Source of the DNA: Flavobacterium sp. WC2421
GTDB lineage: Bacteria; Bacteroidota; Bacteroidia; Flavobacteriales; Flavobacteriaceae
Reading direction: 5' to 3'
DNA: 64,000 bases
Assembly (NCBI RefSeq): GCF_040822115.1
Contig: NZ_CP162004.1
Location: forward strand, 3,016,001-3,080,000
A model generated the notes under the pieces. The model made no database searches. It saw only the letters and a program-made list of their open reading frames with translations, and was not told the origin of the DNA. Shown piece after piece: positions 34,425-44,908 of the stretch. The first letter of the stretch is position 1, and each line of letters opens with the position of its first letter. The translations under genes were made by a program, and so were the position numbers.

Positions 34425-35336
34425 ATGAAAAGAAGAGATTTTATAGAGAAAACGGCTGCAAGCACCGCAATGTTGAGTTTAGGTTTATCATTGAGTAGTT
34501 TTACAACTCCTGATATAAAGAAAATAACAATTCTTCACACCAATGATGTGCACAGCCACATTGATCCTTTTCCTGCTGATGATCCTAGAAACGCAAATAT
34601 GGGTGGTGTTGCAAGAAGAGCTTCGTTGATAGAAAACATACGAAAAGAAGATCCTAATGTATTGTTGCTTGATGCTGGAGATATTTTTCAAGGGACGCCG
34701 TATTTTAATTATTATGGTGGAGAACTGGAATTTAAATTAATGAGCATGATGCAATATGATGCTTCTACGATAGGGAATCATGACTTTGATAATGGTATTG
34801 CAGGGTTGTATGCTCAAATGCCTCATGCAAAATTTGAGTTTCTATCGGCCAACTATGATTTTAAAAATACCATGATGAATGGCTTAGTAAAACCGTATAA
34901 AGTTTTTAATAAAAATGGAATTAAGGTTGGCGTTTTTGGAATTGGAATTGAACTTGATGGTCTAGTTGATAAAAAAATGTACCAAGAAACGGTGTATAAC
35001 AATCCTGTTGAAACGGCGCAAGAAATGGTTCGGATATTAAAAAAGGAACAAAAATGTGATTTAATTATTTGTCTTTCACATCTGGGTTATAATTATAAAA
35101 ATGAACCAAATAAAATTTCTGATTTAAAATTTGCAGCACTTACGGATGATATAGACTTAATAATTGGGGGACACACCCATACTTTTCTTGATAAACCAAC
35201 AGTTACTAAGAATCTATCAGGAAATGATGTTTTGGTCAACCAAGTTGGTTGTTATGGAATAAATCTGGGCCGAATCGATTTTTATTTTGATTCAAATAAG
35301 AGAAAAGCTTCTGAAGGGAAATCAATTATCGTTTAA
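34425..35336 (+). CDS. 5'-nucleotidase metallophosphatase domain as a separate exported protein
   Basis: 303 residues from the ATG at 34425; an upstream TTG at 34386 lies inside a dispersed repeat and is rejected. The N-terminus MKRRDFIEKTAASTAMLSLG has a twin-arginine-like signal. The calcineurin-like metal sites are complete: ILHTNDVHSHID, LDAGDIFQGTPYF, STIGNHDFDNG, ICLSHLGY and IIGGHTHTF. The usual C-terminal nucleotidase domain is absent here but encoded by the previous gene. The two probably act as one exported UshA-like nucleotidase. Its end overlaps the convergent membrane-protein gene by 15 nt. Confidence 0.88.
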   Translation: MKRRDFIEKTAASTAMLSLGLSLSSFTTPDIKKITILHTNDVHSHIDPFPADDPRNANMGGVARRASLIENIRKEDPNVLLLDAGDIFQGTPYFNYYGGELEFKLMSMMQYDASTIGNHDFDNGIAGLYAQMPHAKFEFLSANYDFKNTMMNGLVKPYKVFNKNGIKVGVFGIGIELDGLVDKKMYQETVYNNPVETAQEMVRILKKEQKCDLIICLSHLGYNYKNEPNKISDLKFAALTDDIDLIIGGHTHTFLDKPTVTKNLSGNDVLVNQVGCYGINLGRIDFYFDSNKRKASEGKSIIV

Positions 35337-36005
35337 TCGTTCCGTGGTAATAACAAACTTATAAAAAGAAAAACAAACTATGGTGTTTAAAAATAGAGCC
35401 ATTGGTCTTAAACTGGTAATCTTAAAATCAGAAAGGTAAAACTTCTCAATAAATACTACAAAAGTCTGCATAAGAGACATGATTCCAAAAACAAATAACC
35501 AAATGTCTTTTCTATTAAAAGTTAACAGATATTGGGACAATATAATTCCGCTAAGTACTGATATTAAGATAATTTGAACTACTAAAACCACATAACTTCT
35601 TATCAATATATCATCGGGGATAGAAACTAAATACAAAAAATAAATCAAAAAGGGTATTGAAGCCAATAATGGCGGTATGTAATCCTTTATTTTAACCAAC
35701 TTTACTACATAATATATCTCAATTATACGATGAAAAAAAACAGCTATCAAGGCATAAAAAAGCATGTTTTTGTCGTTTGGTATAAATAACAATCTACCTA
35801 TTAACAAGAATAGCATGTTAATAAAAAAGAGCGGGTTTTTCCGTATGGAAGAATAGCTATACAATGCAAATAACAAAACTATTTCTAAGGGCTTAATTAT
35901 ATATAGAATATAACTATCGTCAGAAACTACCTCAATAAATCCCATTAAAAAAAATAATGCAATTAATGATTTTTCAAGAGTAGTTTCTTTACTTAAAACC
36001 TTCAT
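35322..36005 (-). CDS. Polytopic membrane protein, possibly YhhN-like
   Basis: 227 residues with about seven or eight hydrophobic helices spread over the whole length. The layout and an acidic residue pair near the first helix (FIEVVSDD) faintly recall YhhN/TMEM86 lysoplasmalogenase-like proteins, but I see no decisive motif. Function unknown. It starts 4 nt after ligA on the minus strand, so it probably shares the ligA transcript. Its C-terminal coding end overlaps the convergent nucleotidase gene by 15 nt. Confidence 0.65.
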   Translation of the reverse strand: MKVLSKETTLEKSLIALFFLMGFIEVVSDDSYILYIIKPLEIVLLFALYSYSSIRKNPLFFINMLFLLIGRLLFIPNDKNMLFYALIAVFFHRIIEIYYVVKLVKIKDYIPPLLASIPFLIYFLYLVSIPDDILIRSYVVLVVQIILISVLSGIILSQYLLTFNRKDIWLFVFGIMSLMQTFVVFIEKFYLSDFKITSLRPMALFLNTIVCFSFYKFVITTERLNDN

Positions 36006-36009
36006 TTTT

Positions 36010-38071
<2,062 letters not shown>

Positions 38072-38172
38072 AAAAAGAAACCTACATCAAAAAAATATTT
38101 TTCTTCTAAGAAATAAAAGTGAGTTTCCGACCTTTCAAAATTAATTAATTTGAAGAATAAATAACTACTGAA

Positions 38173-38646
38173 TTATGATTCAATAATCGTATTTATTTGC
38201 TTGTACAACTGACCGTCACTTAAGAAAGCACCTTGCTGAATCAATGCAAAAAGAGACGAATTACGCTCCTCAGTAAACTCTTTTTTACCAGTCTTCATTT
38301 CGATAGTGTCTGTAAACATATTATCACTAAGCCATTGCAATCCCTCTTTAGTTAAAAAATCAACTTCAGGAACTAATGATTTAAGCACAATGGATTGAAC
38401 ATAAGTATCAAAACTATGGAATAGGAAAATATGATTTTTTGAAAAATGCTCTAAATATTCTGCTCTTGTAAGAACTCCTTCCCAAACTAGATCTGAAAAA
38501 ACGTCTAATTCTTGCTCAGCAACTTCTGGCTTGTCTTTTTTAATTGTATCCCATTCTGCTTTATCAATTGTCTGAGTTGCTAAGAAAGTACTAAATTCTT
38601 GTGTTAACTCTTCAAATTGTTCTTTAGTTAATCTTGTATATTTCAT
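38173..38646 (-). CDS. DUF6495 family hypothetical protein
   Basis: 157 residues, soluble, mostly helical. The segments MKYTRLTKEQFEEL, AEWDTIKKDKPEVAEQELDVF and FSKNHIFLFHSFDTYVQSIV match my memory of a flavobacterial family named DUF6495. No catalytic motif is recognisable. It lies between rpsA and ligA, both on the same strand, with intergenic gaps on either side, so it is likely monocistronic. A -7 box (TAAATTTG at 38760-38767, minus) is present about 115 nt upstream. Function unknown. Confidence 0.7.
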   Translation of the reverse strand: MKYTRLTKEQFEELTQEFSTFLATQTIDKAEWDTIKKDKPEVAEQELDVFSDLVWEGVLTRAEYLEHFSKNHIFLFHSFDTYVQSIVLKSLVPEVDFLTKEGLQWLSDNMFTDTIEMKTGKKEFTEERNSSLFALIQQGAFLSDGQLYKQINTIIES

Positions 38647-38808
38647 GTTTATTTTAATTTTTAGAATTCCAATTCAAAACGCTCATTAATTGATTTATTC
38701 TCGCAAATTCTTCTATCGTTACTATATTCTTAATCCCAACTACATTGAAAGTTGTGCTGCAAATTTAATACTAAATTCTTTTTAAAAATTAATCAAAAAT
38801 CACAACAT

Positions 38809-38840
38809 AAAAAAAAGCCTCACATCCCTGTGAGGCTTTT
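38809..38840 (-). terminator. Intrinsic terminator of rpsA
   Basis: On the minus strand: 12-bp perfect stem AAAAGCCTCACA / TGTGAGGCTTTT with a 4-nt loop, then a continuing T run, 22 nt after the rpsA stop. Confidence 0.92.
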
Positions 38841-38862
38841 CTATTATAAGAAAGATTGAGAA

Positions 38863-40644
38863 TTATTTTTTCTCAGACTTTTCCATTTTAGCTTTCAATG
38901 CAGCTAATACATCATTGCTATCTCCTAAAGTAGAAGCAGGTGCATTAGTTGAGTTTGAAGCTGAAGAAGTATTTTCTGTAGCTGCTTTCACATTTTTCTC
39001 TTCTTCTTCACGGAAGATAGCAGTGTGAGATGCAACAACTCTTTTAAATTCTTTGTTGAATTCGATTACTTTGAAATCAGCAGATTCTCCTTTTTTCAAT
39101 TTCTTACCATCTTCTTTTTCAAGGTGACGAGTAGGAATGAAAGCAACGATATCATCTCCAAATTCTACAGTAGCTCCTTTGTCAACAATTTCAGAGATCT
39201 CTCCGTTGTGGATAGTTCCCACTGCGAATGAATCTTCGTATTGATCCCAAGGATTAGCAGTAGTTTGTTTGTGACCTAAAGATAATTTACGTCCTTCAAC
39301 ATCTAATTCTAATACTACAACATCAAGTTTCTCACCAACATTTACAAATTCAGATGGGTGTTTGATTTTCTTAGTCCAAGATAAGTCAGAGATGTAAATT
39401 AATCCATCAATTCCTTCTTCTAATTCTACGAAAATACCAAAGTTTGTAAAGTTTCTAACGATACCTGAATGTTTAGAACCTACAGGATATTTAGAAGTGA
39501 TATCAGTCCAAGGGTCTTGAGACAATTGTTTGATACCTAATGACATTTTACGGTCATCTCTATCTAAAGTTAAGATAACTGCTTCAACAACATCACCTAC
39601 TTTTACGAAATCTTGAGCAGAACGTAAATGAGTAGACCATGACATTTCAGAAACGTGGATTAAACCTTCAACACCTTCAGCAACTTCGATAAAAGCACCG
39701 TAATCAGCGATTACAACTACTTTACCTTTTACTTTATCTCCAATTGCTAATTTAGCATCTAGAGCATCCCAAGGGTGAGCGTTTAATTGTTTCAATCCTA
39801 ATTGAATTCTTGTTTTCTCATCATCGAAATCAAGGATTACAACATTTAATTTTTGATCTAATTCAAGAACTTCAGATGGGTGGTTAATTCTTGACCAAGA
39901 AAGGTCAGTAATATGAATTAATCCATCAACTCCACCTAAGTCAATAAAGACACCATAAGAAGTAATGTTTTTAACAACACCTTCTAATACTTGTCCTTTT
40001 TGTAATTGACCGATGATTTCTTTTTTCTGTACTTCAATATCCGCTTCAATAAGCGCTTTGTGAGATACAACAACGTTTTTAAATTCGTGGTTGATTTTTA
40101 CCACTTTGAATTCCATTGTTTTATTTACGTAAACATCGTAATCTCTAATTGGTTTAACATCAATTTGAGATCCTGGTAAAAACGCTTCAATTCCGAAAAC
40201 GTCAACGATCATACCACCTTTAGTTCTGCATTTTACAAAACCATTAACGATTTCTCCTGTTTCGTTAGCCGAAATAACTCTATCCCATGATTTGATAGTA
40301 CGTGCTTTTCTGTGAGATAAAACTAGTTGTCCAGTTTTGTCTTCACGGATGTCAATTAATACTTCAACAGTATCACCTACTTTTAATGCTGGGTTGTAAC
40401 GGAATTCGTTTAAAGAAATAACACCTTCCGATTTTGCGTTGATATCAACGATAACGTCTCTATCTGTGATTCTAACAACAGTACCATCTACTACTTCTTC
40501 TTGGTCAGTAGCGATAAAAGTTTTTGATACTAATTCTTCGAATTCTAATAAGTTTTTTTCATCTACTGGATCGATACCTTCTTCGAAGTTATGCCAGTTA
40601 AAATTTGCTAAAAACTCTTCTTGTGATTGGATTTGTTCAGACAT
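38863..40644 (-). CDS. rpsA: Ribosomal protein S1
   Basis: 593 residues with six S1 RNA-binding repeats: repeats 1-2 at the N-terminus are divergent (VVDGTVVRITDRDVIV; VNGFVKCRTKGGMIVDVFGI), then three canonical repeats (VVKNITSYGVFIDLGGVDGLI; VVVIADYGAFIEVAEGVEG; IVRNFTNFGIFVELEEGIDG) and a sixth less regular one ending DIVAFIPTRHL. A low-complexity Ser/Asn/Thr-rich tail and a Lys-rich end follow. It sits on the 30S subunit and brings mRNA to the ribosome. The leader is about 110 nt after a consensus promoter at 40762-40792. Monocistronic with its own terminator. Confidence 0.96.
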   Translation of the reverse strand: MSEQIQSQEEFLANFNWHNFEEGIDPVDEKNLLEFEELVSKTFIATDQEEVVDGTVVRITDRDVIVDINAKSEGVISLNEFRYNPALKVGDTVEVLIDIREDKTGQLVLSHRKARTIKSWDRVISANETGEIVNGFVKCRTKGGMIVDVFGIEAFLPGSQIDVKPIRDYDVYVNKTMEFKVVKINHEFKNVVVSHKALIEADIEVQKKEIIGQLQKGQVLEGVVKNITSYGVFIDLGGVDGLIHITDLSWSRINHPSEVLELDQKLNVVILDFDDEKTRIQLGLKQLNAHPWDALDAKLAIGDKVKGKVVVIADYGAFIEVAEGVEGLIHVSEMSWSTHLRSAQDFVKVGDVVEAVILTLDRDDRKMSLGIKQLSQDPWTDITSKYPVGSKHSGIVRNFTNFGIFVELEEGIDGLIYISDLSWTKKIKHPSEFVNVGEKLDVVVLELDVEGRKLSLGHKQTTANPWDQYEDSFAVGTIHNGEISEIVDKGATVEFGDDIVAFIPTRHLEKEDGKKLKKGESADFKVIEFNKEFKRVVASHTAIFREEEEKNVKAATENTSSASNSTNAPASTLGDSNDVLAALKAKMEKSEKK

Positions 40645-40761
40645 GCTGATAAAAATTTGTATTCTGCATTCTCTCGAGTTTCATAAGTGAAAGAAAACAA
40701 CAGAAGTTGTTTGTATAATTAATTGATACCTAAAGGAAACTCTTATTCACCAAAAGGTCTG

Positions 40762-40792
40762 CAAAAGTAACACATTTATCTTAAACCACAAA
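40762..40792 (-). promoter_or_regulatory. rpsA promoter, -33 TTTG / N19 / -7 TACTTTTG
   Basis: On the minus strand TTTG (40789-40792) and TACTTTTG (40762-40769) are exactly 19 nt apart, a full consensus match. It predicts an untranslated leader of about 110 nt, long enough for a regulatory structure. Confidence 0.8.
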
Positions 40793-40858
40793 ATAATATA
40801 AAAAAGATAATCGATTGAGAATCAGCAGCGAATTAATACGCCTTTTTGCAGGCATCGT

Positions 40859-40917
40859 TCCCGCTCTCGCCTTTATCTCTGCGCTACGCTGCGAGGATAC
40901 CGGCTCCATCGGGGCTA
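40859..40917 (+). repeat. Dispersed intergenic repeat, copy B
   Basis: 59 nt from TCCCGCTCTCGCC to CCATCGGGGCTA. It aligns gap-free with copy A (47/59 identical by eye) and shares its ends with copies C and E. It lies next to the terminator of the permease gene and upstream of the rpsA promoter. Confidence 0.7.
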
Positions 40918-40944
40918 AATGGATTTTATGCTTTTTTTTCCAGC

Positions 40945-40982
40945 AAAAAAAAACCCGATAACTACTTAAAAGTTATCGGGTT
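40945..40982 (-). terminator. Intrinsic terminator of the nucleoside permease gene
   Basis: On the minus strand: 12-bp perfect stem AACCCGATAACT / AGTTATCGGGTT with a 7-nt loop, then a run of T residues, 21 nt after the stop. Confidence 0.9.
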
Positions 40983-41002
40983 GTGAGTTATTTTTATGAT
41001 TT

Positions 41003-42259
41003 TTAATGACTGAATTTCTCTACAATTTTTGGATCATGTTTATATTTGAAAACAAACGGAAATATCATAGCTAGAACCAAAGCGTAACTCGCAAACGTAA
41101 TCCAAATATGAAACCAGTCTTTACTACCATCCACTAGAGTAAAGTATTCTTGTATGATATAACCACTGGCAAAACTACCAATCAAAGCTCCAAAACCATT
41201 TACCATCATCATGAACATCCCTTGAGCACTTCCTCTAATTTTCGAATCCGTTTGTGTTTCTACAAATAATGAACCTGAAATATTAAAGAAATCAAATGCC
41301 ATTCCATAAACAATACAAGACATAATAATCATCCAAAGTCCATCTGAAGGATTTCCAAAAGCAAATAATCCAAAACGCAATACCCAAGCCAACATACTAA
41401 ACAACATAACATACTTAATTCCAAATTTTCTCAAAAAGAAAGGAATTGCTAATATGAATAAGGTTTCAGAAACTTGAGAGATTGACATAATTATAGCTGG
41501 ATACCGCACCGCGATAGTGTTTTTATAGGTATCGACAGTGGCAAAATCATGAATATAAGTATCTCCATACGCATTAGTCAACTGCAATGCAGCTCCTAAC
41601 AACATCGAAAAGATAAAGAAAATAGCAAATTTTCTTTGTTTGAATAATTCAAAAGCATTTAAACCCAAAGCTCGTGAAAAAGAGCTGTTTTTCTCGCCTT
41701 TACACAACGGAGGACATTTAGGCAATGTAAACGCATATATTCCTAAAATTAATGACACTACTCCAGCAATATAAAATTGATTAGCTGATGTTTCATTATG
41801 CGTTAAACTAACAACCCATAAAGCAACAATAAAACCTATTGTCCCCCATATTCTGATAGGTGGATAATCCTTTACAACATCCATGTCTTTAGCAATTAAT
41901 GCATTATAAGCTACAGTTATTGATAATGAAATAGTAGGCATGTAGAAAAACATGTTCACCAACATAACCCAGAAAAAAGTGGTAGGATTATCTACTTGCG
42001 GTAAGAAAAACAAAGCAGCAGCACCAAAAAAATGAAGCAAACCATATAATTTTTCAGCATTTAAAAAACGATCTGATATAATTCCTGTAAGAGCAGGCAT
42101 AAAAACAGAAGAAATACCCATTGTTGAAAAGATGATACCAAACTCAGTACCTGACCAATGTTTATTATTAAACCAATAAGCTCCAATTGTAAGCAACCAC
42201 GAACCCCAAATGAAAAACTGAAGGAAATTCATTAAAATCAGTCTGTATTTAATACCCAT
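41003..42259 (-). CDS. Nucleoside:H+ symporter of the MFS (NupG/XapB type)
   Basis: 418 residues with 12 predicted membrane helices. The N-terminal MNFLQFFIWGSWLLTIGAYW, FGIIFSTMGISSVFMPALTGIISDR, FFYMPTISLSITVAYNAL and PPIRIWGTIGFIVALW stretches match the nucleoside permease branch (NupG-like). It should import nucleosides with protons through the inner membrane. It is the last gene downstream of cmk on the same strand (71-nt gap), so possibly in one operon with a nucleotide kinase, a sensible functional pairing. Substrate range cannot be determined. Confidence 0.85.
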   Translation of the reverse strand: MGIKYRLILMNFLQFFIWGSWLLTIGAYWFNNKHWSGTEFGIIFSTMGISSVFMPALTGIISDRFLNAEKLYGLLHFFGAAALFFLPQVDNPTTFFWVMLVNMFFYMPTISLSITVAYNALIAKDMDVVKDYPPIRIWGTIGFIVALWVVSLTHNETSANQFYIAGVVSLILGIYAFTLPKCPPLCKGEKNSSFSRALGLNAFELFKQRKFAIFFIFSMLLGAALQLTNAYGDTYIHDFATVDTYKNTIAVRYPAIIMSISQVSETLFILAIPFFLRKFGIKYVMLFSMLAWVLRFGLFAFGNPSDGLWMIIMSCIVYGMAFDFFNISGSLFVETQTDSKIRGSAQGMFMMMVNGFGALIGSFASGYIIQEYFTLVDGSKDWFHIWITFASYALVLAMIFPFVFKYKHDPKIVEKFSH

Positions 42260-42330
42260 AAGATGAATTATATTATTTTAAAAAAATGTAAGGCGTAAAT
42301 CTAATATTTAAAATGTGATAAACAAAAGAA

Positions 42331-43023
42331 TTAATTCGTTTTAGTAATTTCACTTACTAGACTCAACACCACTTCAAATTGTTCTTCACGTGTTAGGTGT
42401 GAATTATCAATTTCTATAGCATCTTCTGCCATTACTAAGGGAGAATCTTCTCTATGGGTATCAATATAATCACGCTCTTCAACATTCTTCAACACTTCTT
42501 CATAGGTAACATTGTCGCCTTTTTGCTTCAATTCAGCAAATCGTCTTTCGGCTCTTGTAGTTGCACTGGCAGTCATAAATATCTTAAGTTCAGCATCTGG
42601 AAAAACAACGGTACCAATATCTCTTCCGTCCATCACAATTCCTTTATTCTCTCCCATTTGTTTTTGTTGCTCCACTAGTTTAGAACGAACTTCTGAAATT
42701 TCAGCTACTTTACTTACAAAATTAGAAACTTCAATAGTTCGTATTTGAGTTTCTACATTAGTATCATTCAAATACATTTCGCCAAAACCTAAATCTGGAT
42801 TGAATTTAAATTCTAATCGAATAAATGGCAAACTATTAATTAAAGTTTCTTTGTCAAAAAACGAAGCACTTATATAGCCATTTTGCATAGCAAAAAAAGC
42901 AACTGCACGGTACATTGCGCCAGTATCCACGTATACATATCCCAAATGATTGGCTAATTGTTTTGCTAAAGTACTTTTTCCTGTGGATGAAAACCCGTCA
43001 ATTGCAATGGTAATTTTTTTCAA
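42331..43023 (-). CDS. cmk: Cytidylate kinase
   Basis: 230 residues. It phosphorylates CMP and dCMP with ATP. The P-loop IAIDGFSSTGKSTLAKQLA (about 4-22) is the form used in cytidylate kinases of this phylum. YVDTGAMYRAVAFFA (substrate site), MDGRDIGTVVFPDAELKIFMTA and AERRFAEL complete the core. Length is normal. The neighbours are the L,D-transpeptidase-like gene upstream and the nucleoside permease downstream, all on the same strand. Confidence 0.96.
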   Translation of the reverse strand: MKKITIAIDGFSSTGKSTLAKQLANHLGYVYVDTGAMYRAVAFFAMQNGYISASFFDKETLINSLPFIRLEFKFNPDLGFGEMYLNDTNVETQIRTIEVSNFVSKVAEISEVRSKLVEQQKQMGENKGIVMDGRDIGTVVFPDAELKIFMTASATTRAERRFAELKQKGDNVTYEEVLKNVEERDYIDTHREDSPLVMAEDAIEIDNSHLTREEQFEVVLSLVSEITKTN

Positions 43024-43102
43024 TTTTATATTTTAATTTGATGTTATTAAACCTACTCCTAGCTGCTCTAAATTTTATAAGAAAACATCTTATTTTTATA
43101 TA

Positions 43103-43690
43103 TCAATAATAGACACTTAAAATAATTTTTGTTTTAGAATGATCAATCAACTCCCCTATTCTATTAAAAAACAATTCATTAACCATTGGACAACCCAAAC
43201 TCTTACAAATAAATTGCCCTTGCTCTTCATATGGAACACTTTCAAATTGATGCAAAACTATATTTCTACTAAATGCATTACTATTTGTAGCGTCCAATCC
43301 ATATAATTTATACGCCTTCCCATATGTACCAATATACTTGTTACCTATAGAGTACTTTCCTAAAGAAGTACAAAAAGAATGATTCTCATTACTAAATTTC
43401 AGCTCTCCTTCTATGCCTGTTTCAGAACCTAAACCATGGCTAACTAAGCCTTCGTCTATAATTTCATTTGTTTTCAAATTACAAACAAAAAACCGATATT
43501 TTCCTGATTCTATTTTCATATCAATAAAAAAACCAATTTCTTTATTGTACTTTGAGTATCTATTAACTAGGTCTTTTACTTCCTTAATTTGTGAATTCAA
43601 TTTTTCTTGTACAACTGTTTTTTCGTCTTTATTACTAAAGCTAGAGAAAACAAATACCAGAAAAAATAAAAAAATAAATAGCTTCTTCAT
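43103..43690 (-). CDS. Murein L,D-transpeptidase catalytic domain-like protein (PF13645)
   Basis: 195 residues with a signal peptide (MKKLFIFLFFLVFVFSSFS). The mature part has LVSHGLGSETGIEGELKFSNENHSFCTSLGKYSIG, then AYKLYGLDATNSNAFSRNIVLHQ and the likely catalytic Cys in SLGCPMVNELFF. The HxxxxxC-type arrangement fits the YkuD-like murein L,D-transpeptidase family. It should act on peptidoglycan cross-links in the periplasm. It lies between porQ (27 nt upstream) and cmk on the same strand and is probably in the porQ operon. Confidence 0.85.
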   Translation of the reverse strand: MKKLFIFLFFLVFVFSSFSNKDEKTVVQEKLNSQIKEVKDLVNRYSKYNKEIGFFIDMKIESGKYRFFVCNLKTNEIIDEGLVSHGLGSETGIEGELKFSNENHSFCTSLGKYSIGNKYIGTYGKAYKLYGLDATNSNAFSRNIVLHQFESVPYEEQGQFICKSLGCPMVNELFFNRIGELIDHSKTKIILSVYY

Positions 43691-43717
43691 CTCTTTACCT
43701 ATTTTTAATTAACCCTT

Positions 43718-44737
43718 CTATTGAAAATTTATCGTTAAACCAAATAAACTTGTATTTCCCGCTAGAGTATAACGTGAATACGAGTAATTAAATTTTAATT
43801 TATTTAATTTTAATCCAAAACCTAACGAAATGCCTGAAAAATTGCGTTGTTCTACAATACGTAGTTCTTCTGCTCTTCGAAAATTATATCCAAGACGCAA
43901 ATTAAATGCTTTTTTTGGGAATAATTCGACTCCAAAAATTACATGACGCAAGGCGTTGTTCACAAATGATATTTTTTCTTCAGTTGAACTACCGTCAATT
44001 GAAGATTGAGTCCTTTCTGGATTTGAAAAAGAAATATTCCATTGTTGTAAATTCTCTAATGTCAAATGCCATCGAATAGGTACATTTTCTAATTCTTGTG
44101 AAACTCCCGCAAGTAGCTCTAAAGGTAACCTTTCATGAGCTTCAGAATAGGTTGTGAATTGGGTACCAATATTGCGTATAACCAACCCCCAATTGACATC
44201 ATTCCTTTCGTCAATAAAAATAGCACCAATATCAATTGCTCCTCCTAACGAATTATAACTCTCTAAGGTGGATGAAATTAATTTAGCATTTGCCCCTAAA
44301 TATAATGTTGTGTTTGGTACATTATAAGCATATCCAAAAGACAATGCTGTTTCACTTCCAGTAAATGAGGAGGTTGTTTGACCATTTTCATCATATCCTT
44401 CAAAGCTACCATAGTTAACGTAATTAACCCCAACTTGAAAAGTTTGTAAATGCCGATCATAAGTGTATGCATAAGAAGCAGTCCCGTAAGTAATCTCCCC
44501 ATAATAACTCCCGTAATTAATAGCTAAATGGTTGTCCATTTCTACATTAATTGTTGCTGGATTAAAATTTACTTGATTTACATCATCATCATAAATAGTG
44601 ATTGTTTTCCCTCCAAGTGCTGCCTGTCTAGGCGAAGTAACTAAGTTTAAAAACTGATACGTATACTTCCCTCCTATTTGACCGTAAGAAACAGTACATA
44701 TAAGAAGTAAAAAATATAAAAAAAGTTTTTTGAACAT
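43718..44737 (-). CDS. porQ: Type IX secretion system protein PorQ
   Basis: 339 residues with a signal peptide (MFKKLFLYFLLLICTVSYGQ). The mature start IGGKYTYQFLNLVTSPRQAALGGKTIT is the PorQ hallmark, followed by strands of an outer-membrane barrel (FQVGVNYVNYGSFEGYDENG, FGYAYNVPNTTLYLGANAK, NVNWGLVIRNIGTQF, and a terminal aromatic strand). In T9SS, PorQ acts at the cell surface with PorU/PorV/PorZ. It lies between lon and the L,D-transpeptidase-like gene, with cmk next; a lon-porQ-cmk neighbourhood is common in this phylum. Confidence 0.92.
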   Translation of the reverse strand: MFKKLFLYFLLLICTVSYGQIGGKYTYQFLNLVTSPRQAALGGKTITIYDDDVNQVNFNPATINVEMDNHLAINYGSYYGEITYGTASYAYTYDRHLQTFQVGVNYVNYGSFEGYDENGQTTSSFTGSETALSFGYAYNVPNTTLYLGANAKLISSTLESYNSLGGAIDIGAIFIDERNDVNWGLVIRNIGTQFTTYSEAHERLPLELLAGVSQELENVPIRWHLTLENLQQWNISFSNPERTQSSIDGSSTEEKISFVNNALRHVIFGVELFPKKAFNLRLGYNFRRAEELRIVEQRNFSGISLGFGLKLNKLKFNYSYSRYTLAGNTSLFGLTINFQ

Positions 44738-44837
44738 GCTTTAGGTTTCTATTTTTTTAAAATAAAACGCAATAACGAAGATAAAATTATAATACCAATA
44801 ATTGGTGATTTTGCATCTCCAAATTCCAAACAAATAA

Positions 44838-44884
44838 AATTCCAAAATCATCTCTCAATTATTTTAAGATTTGATTTTGGAATT
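44838..44884 (-). terminator. Intrinsic terminator of lon
   Basis: On the minus strand: 13-bp perfect stem AATTCCAAAATCA / TGATTTTGGAATT with a 21-nt loop, followed by TTTATTTGTTT, 24 nt after the lon stop. Confidence 0.75.
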
Positions 44885-44908
44885 ATTATTTAAATTAAAA
44901 AATAGTCT

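Larger units (their letters stand above)
40645..41002. other. Intergenic stretch between rpsA and the nucleoside permease gene
   Basis: It holds the rpsA leader and promoter (40762-40792), dispersed repeat copy B (40859-40917) and the terminator of the permease gene (40945-40982). The remaining 50-60 nt show nothing further. Confidence 0.8.

Noticed and set aside
33525..35336. Frameshifted single 5'-nucleotidase gene
   Set aside because: The domain order is reversed relative to UshA and each half has its own export signal, so a frameshift cannot explain it.
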